Assembly (NCBI RefSeq): GCF_014831675.1
Contig: NZ_VJXY01000016.1
Span: 59,994 to 123,993 of the forward strand
DNA: 64,000 nucleotides
From: Komarekiella delphini-convector SJRDD-AB1
GTDB taxonomy: Bacteria > Cyanobacteriota > Cyanobacteriia > Cyanobacteriales > Nostocaceae
Direction: 5' to 3'
Position numbers and translations under genes: made by a program. Of this stretch, positions 1 to 8,838 are shown in pieces. Under the pieces are notes generated by a model. The model was not told the DNA's origin, searched no databases, and was given only the letters and a program-made list of their open reading frames with translations. The stretch's first letter is position 1, and the number at the start of each line of letters is the position of its first letter.

Positions 1-284
1 TTGCGCGAAACTTCATCCGATAAATCAAACGTCACCGTAACGCTAGCCTCAATAGAAGCCCGCCCCTTAGACGTTTGCGTATTATTAACCAAATCCGGCA
101 GGCGATCGGCCCGCATTCCCTTAGAACTAGAGAGTCCTAGACAAAACAGCAGTGCATCGAGAATATTAGATTTACCAGAACCATTTGGCCCAGATATGAC
201 AGTACACCCCGGCAGCAAAGGGACAGAGGTAGTACCGCCGAAGGATTTGAAGTTGGTAAGTTCCACGCGCTTGATATGAACCAT
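1..284 (-). CDS. smc: Chromosome segregation protein SMC, N-terminal part (runs off the left edge)
   Basis: Reading the minus strand from ATG at 284-282 gives an open frame to the window edge beginning [17 protein letters not shown] and containing the Walker A loop GPNGSGKSN at about residues 33-41, followed by [10 protein letters not shown]. This is the classic SMC ATPase head start. SMC forms a DNA-bound ring ATPase that compacts and segregates the chromosome. Only about 94 residues are visible; the coiled coils, hinge and C-terminal head lie to the left. An open frame on the opposite strand over the same bases is an antisense shadow. Family assignment is firm; distinguishing SMC from another SMC-like ATPase would need the rest. 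Confidence 0.9.
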   Translation of the reverse strand, partial: MVHIKRVELTNFKSFGGTTSVPLLPGCTVISGPNGSGKSNILDALLFCLGLSSSKGMRADRLPDLVNNTQTSKGRASIEASVTVTFDLSDEVSR

Positions 285-778
285 AGGCGCTGGTTAACTG
301 GGCTAATGAAGAACAAGTGTATCAATTAATTACAGATTCGCAAGAGGGTAGGGCAGGAAATTCAGGATTATCGAACCACAGAGGCACAGAGAACAAGAGA
401 ACACAGAGGAGGTAAAGAGGGTTTAGCAGCGAATTGGAACCAGTTGGTATCGTTTGAATCATCTATGAGCCATCTGAATCTTAGTCGTAAAAATGTTCAA
501 TCATCGTTTTTTCACGCTGCTATTGACTGATTTATTGGCAGATGTTGGGGGATGTTTGATTAATCAGTGGTCTATAATTCGAGAATTTCCTAGTAGAAAA
601 TCACTAATAATAAGTTGGAAGAACTGCGCGATGAGCTACACTCTGCTGGAGGCGATCGCAAACAATGAATAATAATTATCCTTTGCTGAGTAGCTATCAG
701 TTAATTCACGATTTATTGCAAGAGCATTTTGCAAGTATGTAAGATTATATTAGGCGTAGATAAATAATAAGGTAAATT
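285..778. other. Intergenic region upstream of smc, with a cyanobacterial repeat and gene debris
   Basis: No convincing gene. Around 373-415 lies a copy of the widespread 'accacagaggcacagag' type intergenic repeat. A 25-codon frame at 665-742 (starts MNNNYPLLSSYQL, stop TAA) and a short open stretch just before it look like remains of small ORFs, but I recognise no family. The smc promoter should lie in 285-360. Confidence 0.5.
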
Positions 779-826
779 ATGTAACTAGAAGATTACTTTG
801 ACTTTCAGCGTCCTGATGATATTCGA

Positions 827-1129
827 TTGAAAGGTACAAGAGTAGGAATTGAAACTATCCTTTATGATTTCATCCATCGGTGTCGGACTCCAGAGGAAAT
901 TACCCAAAGTTATCCATCAGTAACTCTAGAGCAGGTATATGCAACTATTCTCTATTACCTACATAACAAGGAAGCAGTCAGTGCTTACATAGCTGATTGG
1001 CTAGAACATAGTCACAGAATGCGAGAAGAACAGCGACGCAATCCACCGCCAGTTGTAGTTAAATTACTGAAACTAAAAGCTGAAAGAGAAGTAATGAAAA
1101 AAGCAGATGACTCTCAAATATCTTCTTGA
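827..1129 (+). CDS. DUF433 family antitoxin, copy 1 (5' end broken by a stop)
   Basis: A small DUF433 protein, the usual antitoxin partner of DUF5615 PIN-like toxins; it contains the winged-helix-like segment TPEEITQSYPSVTLEQVYA. It resembles the protein at 9376-9708, which starts MQLEDYFDF. Here the matching ATG is at 779-781 but is followed at once by TAA (782-784) where the other copy has CAA; after the stop the homologous LEDYFDF residues continue in frame. Translation would need the TTG at 827, losing about 15 residues. The 3' end overlaps the toxin gene by 23 nt, as expected for translational coupling. It is either a recent pseudogene or a gene with a weak alternative start. Confidence 0.65.
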   Translation: MKGTRVGIETILYDFIHRCRTPEEITQSYPSVTLEQVYATILYYLHNKEAVSAYIADWLEHSHRMREEQRRNPPPVVVKLLKLKAEREVMKKADDSQISS

Positions 1130-1466
1130 TGAAAATGTCGATAAAGTCTACAAGCGACAATTTGTCCAGCGCAACCCTACATTAATCATGTGGGTGGTTG
1201 GTGATCCTGGCGCTCCTCCCAGAGGCACATTAGATCCAGAAATCTTGCGCTGGTGTGAGGAACACAACTTTCTTTTGGTTACAAATCGCACATCTATACC
1301 TGGACATTTAGCTGAACATGTTGCCCAAGAGCGTCATACACCAGGTATTTTTATTTTGAATGATAAATTAACTATTGGTCAGACTATTGATGAATTGATT
1401 TTAATTGCTCAAGCACCTTTTAATGATGAATATCAAAACCAAATTGTTCACTTACCACTGCTTTAA
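1107..1466 (+). CDS. DUF5615 family PIN-like toxin, copy 1
   Basis: 119 aa beginning MTLKYLLDENV; the LLDEN motif carries the first conserved acidic residues of the DUF5615/PIN-like ribonuclease fold. It aligns along its length with the toxin at 9705-10064 (shared GTLDP and LLVT blocks and the C-terminal IGQ segment). After LLVT the other copy reads DNRASMP, whereas this one reads NRTSIP: one residue, the Asp, is missing. Such toxins are presumed RNases neutralised by the upstream DUF433 protein. ATG 1107 overlaps the antitoxin. Toxicity cannot be judged from sequence, but the missing Asp and the damaged antitoxin suggest a decaying pair. Confidence 0.75.
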   Translation: MTLKYLLDENVDKVYKRQFVQRNPTLIMWVVGDPGAPPRGTLDPEILRWCEEHNFLLVTNRTSIPGHLAEHVAQERHTPGIFILNDKLTIGQTIDELILIAQAPFNDEYQNQIVHLPLL

Positions 1467-1515
1467 TACCAATAATGTCTATAATATATAAATTTTATGA
1501 AAAAGGATTAAATTG

Positions 1516-2154
1516 ATGAGCGTTACTTTCGATGCAAGAAATCTAAGTTTAGAAGATGTTCAACAGCTTTTGAAATTTGAGGAGAAATTGAATAACTCAT
1601 TTACATCATTACTATCTCTAGAATCAATTACAGACTTTGAACAACAAGAACTTTCACAAATCCGCAATCTATTTCGTAATTACTATACAGCAGGTAAAAT
1701 TTCTGAAGGGCAAATAAAGTTTCTCTTCATCGCGCCATTAATGAAATTAGCTGGTTTCTATCAGCCTAGTATTAAGATTACTTTAGAAGAAAATATTGCT
1801 GATATTTCCGTTGAAGATGAAGATACAAACATCAAAGGACGGATGGATATTTTAGCTGTTAATAAGACTCAAGGAAAAAAAGTAACTACATTCTTTTGGA
1901 TTTTAGTAATTCAGTCTAAAAATAGTAGTTTTAATACTTTGGAAGGATTACTACAATTGCTTACTTATACTTACAAAAGTCTAGAAAATCAAACAGTAGT
2001 TTGGGGTGTGACTACTAACGGGATGGATTACCAGTTTGTTTATATCCAACAAGGAAATCCTCCAATTTATCAATTATTACCAAAACTAGATATAACTCGC
2101 TCTGAATCTTCAATCGAGTTGTTGCAAGTCTTCAAATCAATTTATAAATTATAG
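1516..2154 (+). CDS. Restriction endonuclease-like protein (HsdR N-terminal-like, PD-(D/E)XK type)
   Basis: 212 aa. The start at ATG 1516 is preferred over the TTG one codon earlier because AAAAGGA (1501-1507) sits at ribosome-binding distance. The middle of the protein reads KGRMDILAVN followed by FFWILVIQSKNSS, the layout of a PD-(D/E)XK core in type I restriction subunit R N-termini, with Gln where ExK is usual (QSK). The C-terminal third (WGVTTNGMDYQFVYI) fits the same family. No helicase domain or hsdM/hsdS neighbours exist, so this is a stand-alone cyanobacterial form of unknown role. It is convergent with the kinase gene, the two stop codons being only 1 nt apart. Confidence 0.7.
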   Translation: MSVTFDARNLSLEDVQQLLKFEEKLNNSFTSLLSLESITDFEQQELSQIRNLFRNYYTAGKISEGQIKFLFIAPLMKLAGFYQPSIKITLEENIADISVEDEDTNIKGRMDILAVNKTQGKKVTTFFWILVIQSKNSSFNTLEGLLQLLTYTYKSLENQTVVWGVTTNGMDYQFVYIQQGNPPIYQLLPKLDITRSESSIELLQVFKSIYKL

Positions 2155-2155
2155 T

Positions 2156-4210
2156 TTAATTTTTTTCTCTTTTCGCTGATGTAGCGCGAGTAGTTTTAAC
2201 GGTTACTGAATTTTGCAGATTTGCAATTTCCTTAAGTGCATCTTTATAACTATCTTTTTCTCCTTTCTGTTGAAACAGTTTGGCGGATTTTTTAAAATCT
2301 GCGATCGCACCCTTTTTATTCCCCATTTTGGCACGAACTATCCCCCGATTATAGTAGGCTAAACCATAGTTAGAATTAATGGCGATCGCCTGAGAATAAT
2401 CTTCATTAGCTGCTTTTTTATTTCCCATTTCTAAATAGGCGTTACCACGATTATTGTAAGCCGCAGCATCTTTTGAATTTAATTCAAGCGCTTGGTTGTA
2501 ATCTTCAATTGCTCCTTTATAATCTCCAAAAGAAAAGCGGTGAAGACCTCTATGGATGTAAGCTGCTGTTAATTTAGGATTAATCTGTAAAACTTTATTG
2601 TAATCTTCAGTAGCTTCTAGCTGTTCTCCTTGATCACTATAAATATCACCACGATTAAGATAAGCTTCTATATATTTGGGATTAATACTAATTGCATTTG
2701 TATAATCTTTAATCGCAGCATCTTTTTGTTGATTAGCAACTTGAGTTAAACCCCGCTGATAATAGGCTTTAGCATCACTGGGATTAATCCCAATCACTGC
2801 ATCAAAATCCTGAATTGCTGCTTGTCTAAGTTTGAGGCGACGACGAAGAATACCCCGCTGTAAGTAGGCTTCGCTATAGTCAGGTTTAACGGCGATCGCT
2901 TTGCTAAAATCCCCAATTGCTCCTTTATTATCTTTTAGTTTAATCCGGGTAAGACCACGCCCATAATAAAAAAATGGGTTTTTAGCATCAAGTTTTATTG
3001 CTTGAGTATAGTCAGCGATCGCTTCTTTATACTTACCTAATTCATAAAGAGAAAATCCTCTATCATAATAAGCATTAGCATCTTGAGGATTGAGCAAGAT
3101 TGCTTGACTAGAGTCTGCTTGTGCTTTTTGATAATCTCCTAGACGATAAAAAGTATCACCTCGCCTGTTGTAAGCCAGCGCATTTTGCGAATCTGATTGA
3201 ATAGCTTTAGTAAAATCTTCAACTGCTTCTTGAAACTTTCCTGCTTCATATTTATTTACTCCTTGCTGGTACAGTTTTTGAGTATTACTTACAGGTTTTG
3301 GTGACTGAAAAAACCAAGTTCCGACACCAAGTGTAATACAACCAGCTATCCCTGACAGAATTAACCAGAGTTTTTTTTGATTCTGTTTTTCTTGATCATA
3401 CTCATGTGTTAACTGTTTTAAGTCTTCTAAAACTTCGGTTGCATACTGGTAACGCTTGCGATAATTAAAACGCACCATCTTATTAAGAATATTGGCTAAT
3501 TTTCTGCTAACTTCTGTGGTTTTGTTACGCCAGATAATTTCGCCTGTTAGCTGATTTTTCTGATTTTTTAATCTAGATATATCGTTTGCTTGTAACCCCA
3601 TGATTGTTGCGATCGCAACTATACCTAAAGCGTAGATATCACTGTTATATTTGGGGTTTCCATGAGATTGTTCATTTGGTAGATATTCAGAATTTCCAAC
3701 CTTAGTAATTATGACTTCCTTAACAACACCGAAGTCAACCAAAACTAACTTTTTATCTGAGTGTCTACGAATAATATTTGTTGGTTTAATATCCCGGTGA
3801 ATTATTCCTCGAACATGTACAAACACCAAAATTTCTAAGATTTCTAATAAGAGAGTAATTAGTTGGTCTTCCCTCAGAGGCTTGCCCTGTAAAACTTCCT
3901 CCGTTAAAGGATTACCAAATATATATTCTTGAACAATATAGAATTCTTCTTTTTCTTCAAAATAATCAATTAACTTCTGGATTTGGTTGTGTTCTTGTCC
4001 TAGTTGTTGTAAGGTTCTCGCCTTACTTATAAACAAATGACGCAGAATTTTTAAAGTTTGAGGATTTTTACTGGGAGGACGTAGCTGCTTCAATACGAAT
4101 TTACTGTTAGGAAGGTTAGTATCTTCAACTAAATAGGTTTGTGTTACTTCCTCAGTATTCAGAACTGTCAGTATTCGGTAACGTCCGTTCAGTAGATGAC
4201 TATTCATCAA
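2156..4210 (-). CDS. Serine/threonine protein kinase with transmembrane segment and TPR repeats
   Basis: 684 aa. Residues about 10-270 are a Hanks-type kinase: catalytic Lys41 (FVLKQL), the catalytic loop HRDIKPTNI and the magnesium motif DFG (LVDFGVVKE). One hydrophobic helix follows (LWLILSGIAGCITLGVGTWF), then about nine to ten tetratricopeptide repeats with the typical 'AYYNRG...AIADY' pattern. The kinase is thus predicted cytoplasmic with the TPR array across the membrane. The Gly-rich loop is degenerate: where GxGxxG is expected the sequence is LNTEEVTQTY. Otherwise the family's key residues are present. Target unknown; TPRs suggest a protein partner. Confidence 0.9.
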   Translation of the reverse strand: MMNSHLLNGRYRILTVLNTEEVTQTYLVEDTNLPNSKFVLKQLRPPSKNPQTLKILRHLFISKARTLQQLGQEHNQIQKLIDYFEEKEEFYIVQEYIFGNPLTEEVLQGKPLREDQLITLLLEILEILVFVHVRGIIHRDIKPTNIIRRHSDKKLVLVDFGVVKEVIITKVGNSEYLPNEQSHGNPKYNSDIYALGIVAIATIMGLQANDISRLKNQKNQLTGEIIWRNKTTEVSRKLANILNKMVRFNYRKRYQYATEVLEDLKQLTHEYDQEKQNQKKLWLILSGIAGCITLGVGTWFFQSPKPVSNTQKLYQQGVNKYEAGKFQEAVEDFTKAIQSDSQNALAYNRRGDTFYRLGDYQKAQADSSQAILLNPQDANAYYDRGFSLYELGKYKEAIADYTQAIKLDAKNPFFYYGRGLTRIKLKDNKGAIGDFSKAIAVKPDYSEAYLQRGILRRRLKLRQAAIQDFDAVIGINPSDAKAYYQRGLTQVANQQKDAAIKDYTNAISINPKYIEAYLNRGDIYSDQGEQLEATEDYNKVLQINPKLTAAYIHRGLHRFSFGDYKGAIEDYNQALELNSKDAAAYNNRGNAYLEMGNKKAANEDYSQAIAINSNYGLAYYNRGIVRAKMGNKKGAIADFKKSAKLFQQKGEKDSYKDALKEIANLQNSVTVKTTRATSAKREKN

Positions 4211-4388
4211 TATAAATAAGTTTTATTTTTAATTATTTGATTATTTTGTAAGTGTTATTAATGAGTTTCATTAAATACAAGCATAAAAATTAAGGTCATT
4301 ACACTAAACTACAAGTATTAATAATTAGCTAAATTACACATATTTTTAGGTAATTATTTTTCTATATTGGAGGAATATAACAGGCTCA

Positions 4389-5477
4389 ATGGGAAATATT
4401 TTACCAGGTTTGAGTGGACTATGTGCAGCAAATAACAGGCGAATTTATGTGAAGTTAAATATGCAAATAATTTTTTCCATATTCTTCAGCAATCTCACTC
4501 ATGACTTTTGCTCCCAGAATGAGTTACAAAAAGGGCAATTTGAATTATCCAGAACCCCACATAAAAGATTGGAAATCAACGGATTTGGAGAAAACAAAGA
4601 TCAGGCAGTTAGTGCGAAGCGTCAATTACTCAAAGCATTGAGTTGCCGCGATAAAACTGCTATTAATAGCTTAATTGCACGGTGGCAAACGATTCTGGGA
4701 GCAGAAAAGTTAACTGCTTTGATTGTTAACGAAGTAATGGTCGAATGCGATTCTGATAGCCATAGTTGGTTTTGTCAAACTTTTTTTGGACAATCCCAAT
4801 ATGCACAGATGCACCGAAAAGCCGAAAGTAACATTTTTAGAATTTTAATTGGTGAAGGCTTAGAACCGGGTAAGGACTTCAGCTTTGGGTTAAGTGGCGA
4901 GATTATAATAAGCGATCGCGCTCAGCAAATCTTACTCAGCCAATTGCCAAAAGAACGCATACCCTCATTTGAGGCTCAATTGCAGTCCTCCCCAGTTCCA
5001 AGTCCAGTCGCCGCCATTGAACAGCAATTGGGGTGTCCATTTTTTACCAATTTGACGGAAATTGCAACTCAACAGATACAGATGCTAAATAATTCCCAAG
5101 CAGCAGCTTATCTGGGAGTGCTGCTGGCTGGGTTAGTGAAGCGTCATCCTGCACTCCAAAGTGTGGACTTCCCTACACTATTCATTTTCAGAACTCTCAA
5201 AGGCTTGTCGCCAGAAAGAGCAATGGCAATCCTCAACGATCCTCAAACCGATCCTGAGTTCGATGAGACTATCATTTTTCAACATTTATTAGCAGCAATG
5301 GAAGATACAGAATATCATCGCATTGCTGGTTTAGATGGTGTTATTAGTATCGAACATCTCAAAAAACTTGATTTAGTTTGGTGTGGCGATCGCCGAATTT
5401 CGGAAATAATCGCCATGATGGAAAAATGGCATTCCAGAAAAGAAATTAGGAGCCAAGAGCCAGGAACCGGAAGTTAG
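4389..5477 (+). CDS. Hypothetical protein, cyanobacterial type
   Basis: 362 aa, family not recognised. A GGAGGA (4371-4376) lies 12-14 nt before ATG 4389; a second ATG at 4458 is possible because the first 60 residues are low in conserved-looking features. The body is soluble and mostly helical, with segments such as QAAAYLGVLLAGLVKRHPAL and AAMEDTEYHRIAGLDG; no signal peptide or catalytic motif stands out. The last residues (SQEPGTGS) come from an 'agccaagagccagg' repeat, suggesting the original stop was lost or extended. Divergent from the kinase gene, with 178 nt between starts. Confidence 0.6.
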   Translation: MGNILPGLSGLCAANNRRIYVKLNMQIIFSIFFSNLTHDFCSQNELQKGQFELSRTPHKRLEINGFGENKDQAVSAKRQLLKALSCRDKTAINSLIARWQTILGAEKLTALIVNEVMVECDSDSHSWFCQTFFGQSQYAQMHRKAESNIFRILIGEGLEPGKDFSFGLSGEIIISDRAQQILLSQLPKERIPSFEAQLQSSPVPSPVAAIEQQLGCPFFTNLTEIATQQIQMLNNSQAAAYLGVLLAGLVKRHPALQSVDFPTLFIFRTLKGLSPERAMAILNDPQTDPEFDETIIFQHLLAAMEDTEYHRIAGLDGVISIEHLKKLDLVWCGDRRISEIIAMMEKWHSRKEIRSQEPGTGS

Positions 5478-5569
5478 AGATAAAGAATTCCTAACTTTTT
5501 AAGTGAGAACTGATTACAAGTAATTGATAAGCTAATGCACGTCTAAATTGCATAACTACTCTTTGTAGT

Positions 5570-5605
5570 TGTTAACTGTTGACAGTTAACAGTTAACTGT
5601 CAACC
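5570..5605. repeat. Short heptamer-type repeat (TTGACAG/TTAACTG words)
   Basis: A run of near-palindromic 7-mers (GTTAACTGTTGACAGTTAAC and its continuation) between the hypothetical gene and lysC. It matches the short tandemly repeated (STRR) words also found at 59395-59415 and 60785-60835. Being self-complementary it could also act as a terminator between the convergent genes. Confidence 0.6.
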
Positions 5606-5657
5606 TTAATATCGAGGTAATGTGCAATTTAAATGCATAACAGCTTAACTACTTTGT

Positions 5658-7586
5658 CTAGGCTGGTACGACAAATTTCTCGCTCCCAGCCAGTCCAAAG
5701 GCAGCATGTATAACTTGCAAAGCCTTAACACCTTCCTCTTGTGCCACTACGCAACTAATTTTGATTTCTGAGGTAGCGATCATTTGAATATTGATTCGGT
5801 TTTGGGCTAGCGCTTCAAACATTTTAGCCGCAACACCTGGTTGTCCTACCATCCCTGCACCGACAATACTCACCTTGGCGATCGCACTATCTAAAACAAC
5901 TTCACCCCATCCTAATTCTGTAGCCACTTGGGTGAGCATTTTTTTGGCATTTTCCCCATCCATCCGCGCAACCGTAAAGGCAATATCTCGCCGGGGAATA
6001 CCATCAATCACCCGACAGCGCTGAGATTGAATAATCATATCAACGCTAATGTTATGCTGCGCTAATAGTCCAAACAGCTTCGCCGCCATCCCCGGACGAT
6101 CTGGCAATTGGCGAATCGCAATACGCGCTTGGTTCATATCTAAGGCGACGCCACGCACGGGGGGAGGGGAGTACTGAGTGCTGAGTAGTGTTAGCGATAG
6201 CGGGGCGTTTATCCCGTGCTGAGTCTTGATTGCTGAGTCTTGAGTACTGAGTAGTGAGTTATTCTTCTCCCTCTGCTCCTCTGCCCCCCCTGCTCCTCTG
6301 CCCCTCTGCTCCTCTGCTCCCCCTGCTTCTATCTCAAAGGCTGTGCGGAGTGCGGTGACGGCGCGATCGCACGCAGCAGCATCTACTACGCAACTCACTT
6401 TTACTTCACTAGTAGAAATCATTTGGATGTTCACCCCGGCTTCTGCTAAGGTGGCGAACATCTTGGCAGCTACACCTGGACGCCCAATCATCCCTGCACC
6501 GGCGATACTAACTTTGGCGATATTATGTTCTACCATTACCTCAGCTTCTTCCGATTTGGGGTTAGATTGACTTCTCAGTGCTGGGGCGATGGCTGCGGCT
6601 ACTGCTTCTGCTCGCTTTAATATTGGTGTTGTTACAGTAAAAGCAATGTCATTACTATTACCTTCATGAATTGACTGAATAATCAAATCCACGTCCACTT
6701 TTTGCCGGGAAATCTCGCCAAATAACCTGGCTGCGACACCTGGTTTATCGGGTACGCGCAACAGAGAGACTTTTGCTTGATCTGTGTCAAATTCTACATT
6801 ATCTACTGGACGGGCAATTTCTAAATTTACCAGCGATCGCCCTTGGGGTTTGGGCGATGTTACCCAAGTACCAGGGTCATCTGTCCAGCTAGACCTAACT
6901 ACTAAAGGAACACCATAATTACGAGCAATTTCCACGGCACGAGGATGCAACACTTTTGCCCCCAAGCTAGCCAGTTCCAGCATTTCATTACAGGTAATTT
7001 CATCTATTAACTGGGCTTCGGGAACTAAGCGAGGATCTGTAGTTAAAATCCCTGGAACATCTGTATAAATTTCACAAAAGTTTGCCTGTATTGCTGCTGC
7101 TACAGCCACCGCTGAAGTGTCAGAACCGCCACGCCCCAGAGTCGTAATTTCTAATTCTCCGTTGCTGGATATCCCTTGAAATCCTGCTACTACAACTACT
7201 TTGCCTTGATTAAGATGTCGGCTGAGGCGATCAGTTTCAATATGCAAAATCCGAGCGCGGGTGTGTTCAGCTTCAGTAACAATTCCTACCTGAGCACCAG
7301 TCATCGAAATTGCAGACTGTCCAAGTTCCTGCAATGCCATGCTAAGTAAGGCAATAGTTACTTGCTCACCAGTAGAAAGCAGCATATCCATTTCCCGGCG
7401 GCTAGGACTTGTAGAAATTTCATTAGCTAGTTTGACAAGTCCATCGGTGGTTTTGCCCATTGCAGAAACCACTACTACAAGCGAGTTTCCTGCTTTCACA
7501 GTTTTGTAAACACGCTGTGCAACAGCTTGAATACGTTCCACTGAACCGACAGATGTACCACCGTATTTTTGAACTATGAGCGCCAT
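5658..7586 (-). CDS. lysC: Aspartate kinase with ACT domains
   Basis: 642 aa. Catalyses ATP-dependent phosphorylation of aspartate, first step toward Lys, Thr, Met and diaminopimelate. It starts MALIVQKYGGTSVGSVERI, the aspartokinase signature, with the catalytic domain to about residue 250 (including the FCEIYTDVPGI segment). Two pairs of ACT domains follow, each repeating the SIHEGNSNDIAFTV / VSIAGAGMIGRPGVAAKMF type units, as in cyanobacterial LysC, which bind feedback effectors. Between the ACT pairs a low-complexity stretch of about 55 residues (from GGAEEQRG to SPPPVRG) is encoded by an intergenic-type repeat and makes the protein longer than the usual roughly 600 aa. The frame stays open, so the enzyme is probably functional. 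Confidence 0.93.
   Translation of the reverse strand: MALIVQKYGGTSVGSVERIQAVAQRVYKTVKAGNSLVVVVSAMGKTTDGLVKLANEISTSPSRREMDMLLSTGEQVTIALLSMALQELGQSAISMTGAQVGIVTEAEHTRARILHIETDRLSRHLNQGKVVVVAGFQGISSNGELEITTLGRGGSDTSAVAVAAAIQANFCEIYTDVPGILTTDPRLVPEAQLIDEITCNEMLELASLGAKVLHPRAVEIARNYGVPLVVRSSWTDDPGTWVTSPKPQGRSLVNLEIARPVDNVEFDTDQAKVSLLRVPDKPGVAARLFGEISRQKVDVDLIIQSIHEGNSNDIAFTVTTPILKRAEAVAAAIAPALRSQSNPKSEEAEVMVEHNIAKVSIAGAGMIGRPGVAAKMFATLAEAGVNIQMISTSEVKVSCVVDAAACDRAVTALRTAFEIEAGGAEEQRGRGAGGAEEQREKNNSLLSTQDSAIKTQHGINAPLSLTLLSTQYSPPPVRGVALDMNQARIAIRQLPDRPGMAAKLFGLLAQHNISVDMIIQSQRCRVIDGIPRRDIAFTVARMDGENAKKMLTQVATELGWGEVVLDSAIAKVSIVGAGMVGQPGVAAKMFEALAQNRINIQMIATSEIKISCVVAQEEGVKALQVIHAAFGLAGSEKFVVPA
6160..6330. 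repeat. Intergenic-type repeat inserted in frame within lysC
   Basis: About 170 nt of 'gagtactgagtgctgagt' heptamers followed by a C-rich 'ctgctcctctgcccc' tract. The same composite (heptamers plus CT-rich tract) lies in the spacer at 30185-30270. Here it is inside lysC and keeps the frame, adding an unstructured linker between ACT domain pairs. Confidence 0.75.
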
Positions 7587-7907
7587 AACTTTTATTCAAT
7601 CAATTGTGCCTGCTTTCATCAATGCCCCCGCCGGGTCAAAAAGCTGTGCAAGCATTACCAGCTATATAGTTTACTAACTTATCAGAATCAGTTGACACGA
7701 AAAACCTGTAATTTATATTTTGTTAGCGATTTTTCGCATACCGAGCTAATCTCATTAAGTCCTCGTAGGCTTGTTACCAGTAGCAAAAGTAGAAAAGAGT
7801 ATACTCCTTGCTCAGCCACATAAAGATGTAACGATAATTATACCCATACAATTCATAAGCGATCGCTCACCAATAAAACGCACCAATGAATATGCGATCG
7901 CGTGATA
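7587..7907. other. Intergenic region upstream of lysC
   Basis: No supported gene; an 84-codon plus-strand frame overlapping the lysC start has unlikely composition. The lysC promoter should lie here. Contains HIP1-type sites near 7858 and 7895. Confidence 0.4.
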
Positions 7908-8474
7908 TTATTCAAAAACTACATCTTCGTAAAGTCCTGCTATTGTTTCTTCAAAATCCACGCTGTTTAGTCGAAATGATTTATGTTCTGATGTGTAGGA
8001 TTGTAAAACCCATAGCCCTTCATTCCGTCGAAAACATTCAACTCGTTGACGCTTTGTATTAATCAGTACATACTCCTGGAGACTTTCTAGTACTTGATAA
8101 TCGGCGAATTTGTCGCCACGGTCAAAAGCTTCAGTCGAGTTAGATAAAACTTCGACAATTAACCGAGGAAATCTTTTATAAGCTGGCGTTTCTTGATCTC
8201 GTTGATCGCAAGTAACCATCACATCGGGATAATAGAAGCGATTCAGAGATTCAATTCGCGCTTTCATATCAGCGATGTAAACACGACAATTAGAGCCACG
8301 GACATGATTACGGAGGAGAGTAGCAAGGTTAAGAGCAATGGTGACATGTGCGTCAAGCGCTCCAGCCATTGCGTAGATATAACCGTCGATGTATTCATGT
8401 TTGATAGGGTTTTGTTCCTCGATTTGGAGGTACTCTTCAGGAGTAAGATAGTTTTGCTGGGACGAGGCTATCAT
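7908..8474 (-). CDS. Uma2 family endonuclease (DUF820)
   Basis: 188 aa, the usual length for Uma2 proteins. Visible hallmarks: LTPEEYLQIEEQNPIKHEYIDG at the N-terminus, YYPDVMVTCD (catalytic Asp) and PRLIVEVLSNST (the ExV element of the PD-(D/E)XK fold), then DRGDKFADYQ. Nostocales carry many copies, often as orphans near toxin-antitoxin genes; biological role is unsettled. Lies 125 nt before the divergent DUF433 pair. Confidence 0.9.
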   Translation of the reverse strand: MIASSQQNYLTPEEYLQIEEQNPIKHEYIDGYIYAMAGALDAHVTIALNLATLLRNHVRGSNCRVYIADMKARIESLNRFYYPDVMVTCDQRDQETPAYKRFPRLIVEVLSNSTEAFDRGDKFADYQVLESLQEYVLINTKRQRVECFRRNEGLWVLQSYTSEHKSFRLNSVDFEETIAGLYEDVVFE

Positions 8475-8599
8475 GGTTGAAACTTCAAGGCTTGAGTGAT
8501 GCTGATTTCTAGGGTAGCGTTTGCTGTTGATTGAAGTTGGTTTTTGAGTATTAATAAAACCAACAACAGAGACAAAAGAGATTTTGGAGAGAGAACTTT

Positions 8600-8830
8600 A
8601 TGTTAGGTCTAGACAGAATTACATTTGACCCTAGTATTATGGGTGGACAAGCTTGCATTCGCGGGATGCGAGTTCCAGTTTCCTTAGTGGTTAATTTGGT
8701 AGCTAATGGAAAACTTGTGGAAGAAATTTTAGAAGAATATCCTGATTTAGAACCAGAGGATATTCGTCAATCTTTACTTTATGCAGCGTGGTTGACTCAA
8801 GAACGGGTTTATCCATTCAAAATTGCTTAA
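8600..8830 (+). CDS. DUF433 family antitoxin, copy 2
   Basis: 76 aa, complete. It reads LDRITFDPSIMGGQACIRGMRVPVS..., the textbook DUF433 start, then a helix-turn-helix-like EEILEEYPDLEPEDIRQSL. Start ATG 8600 is supported by GGAGAGAG about 8 nt upstream. Predicted antitoxin for the DUF5615 gene 8 nt downstream, with which it should be co-transcribed. It belongs to a different DUF433 subgroup from copies 1 and 3. Confidence 0.9.
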   Translation: MLGLDRITFDPSIMGGQACIRGMRVPVSLVVNLVANGKLVEEILEEYPDLEPEDIRQSLLYAAWLTQERVYPFKIA

Positions 8831-8838
8831 CCAGTAAA

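Noticed and set aside
1-279. Plus-strand frame of 92 codons at the left edge
   Set aside because: It is antisense to a perfect SMC N-terminus on the minus strand.
1516-2154. Type I restriction system
   Set aside because: Only a nuclease-like domain is present; no helicase, methylase or specificity subunit nearby.
8788-8838. GTG start for toxin 2
   Set aside because: Lies inside the antitoxin gene in another frame; MKFLADMGIS is the family start.
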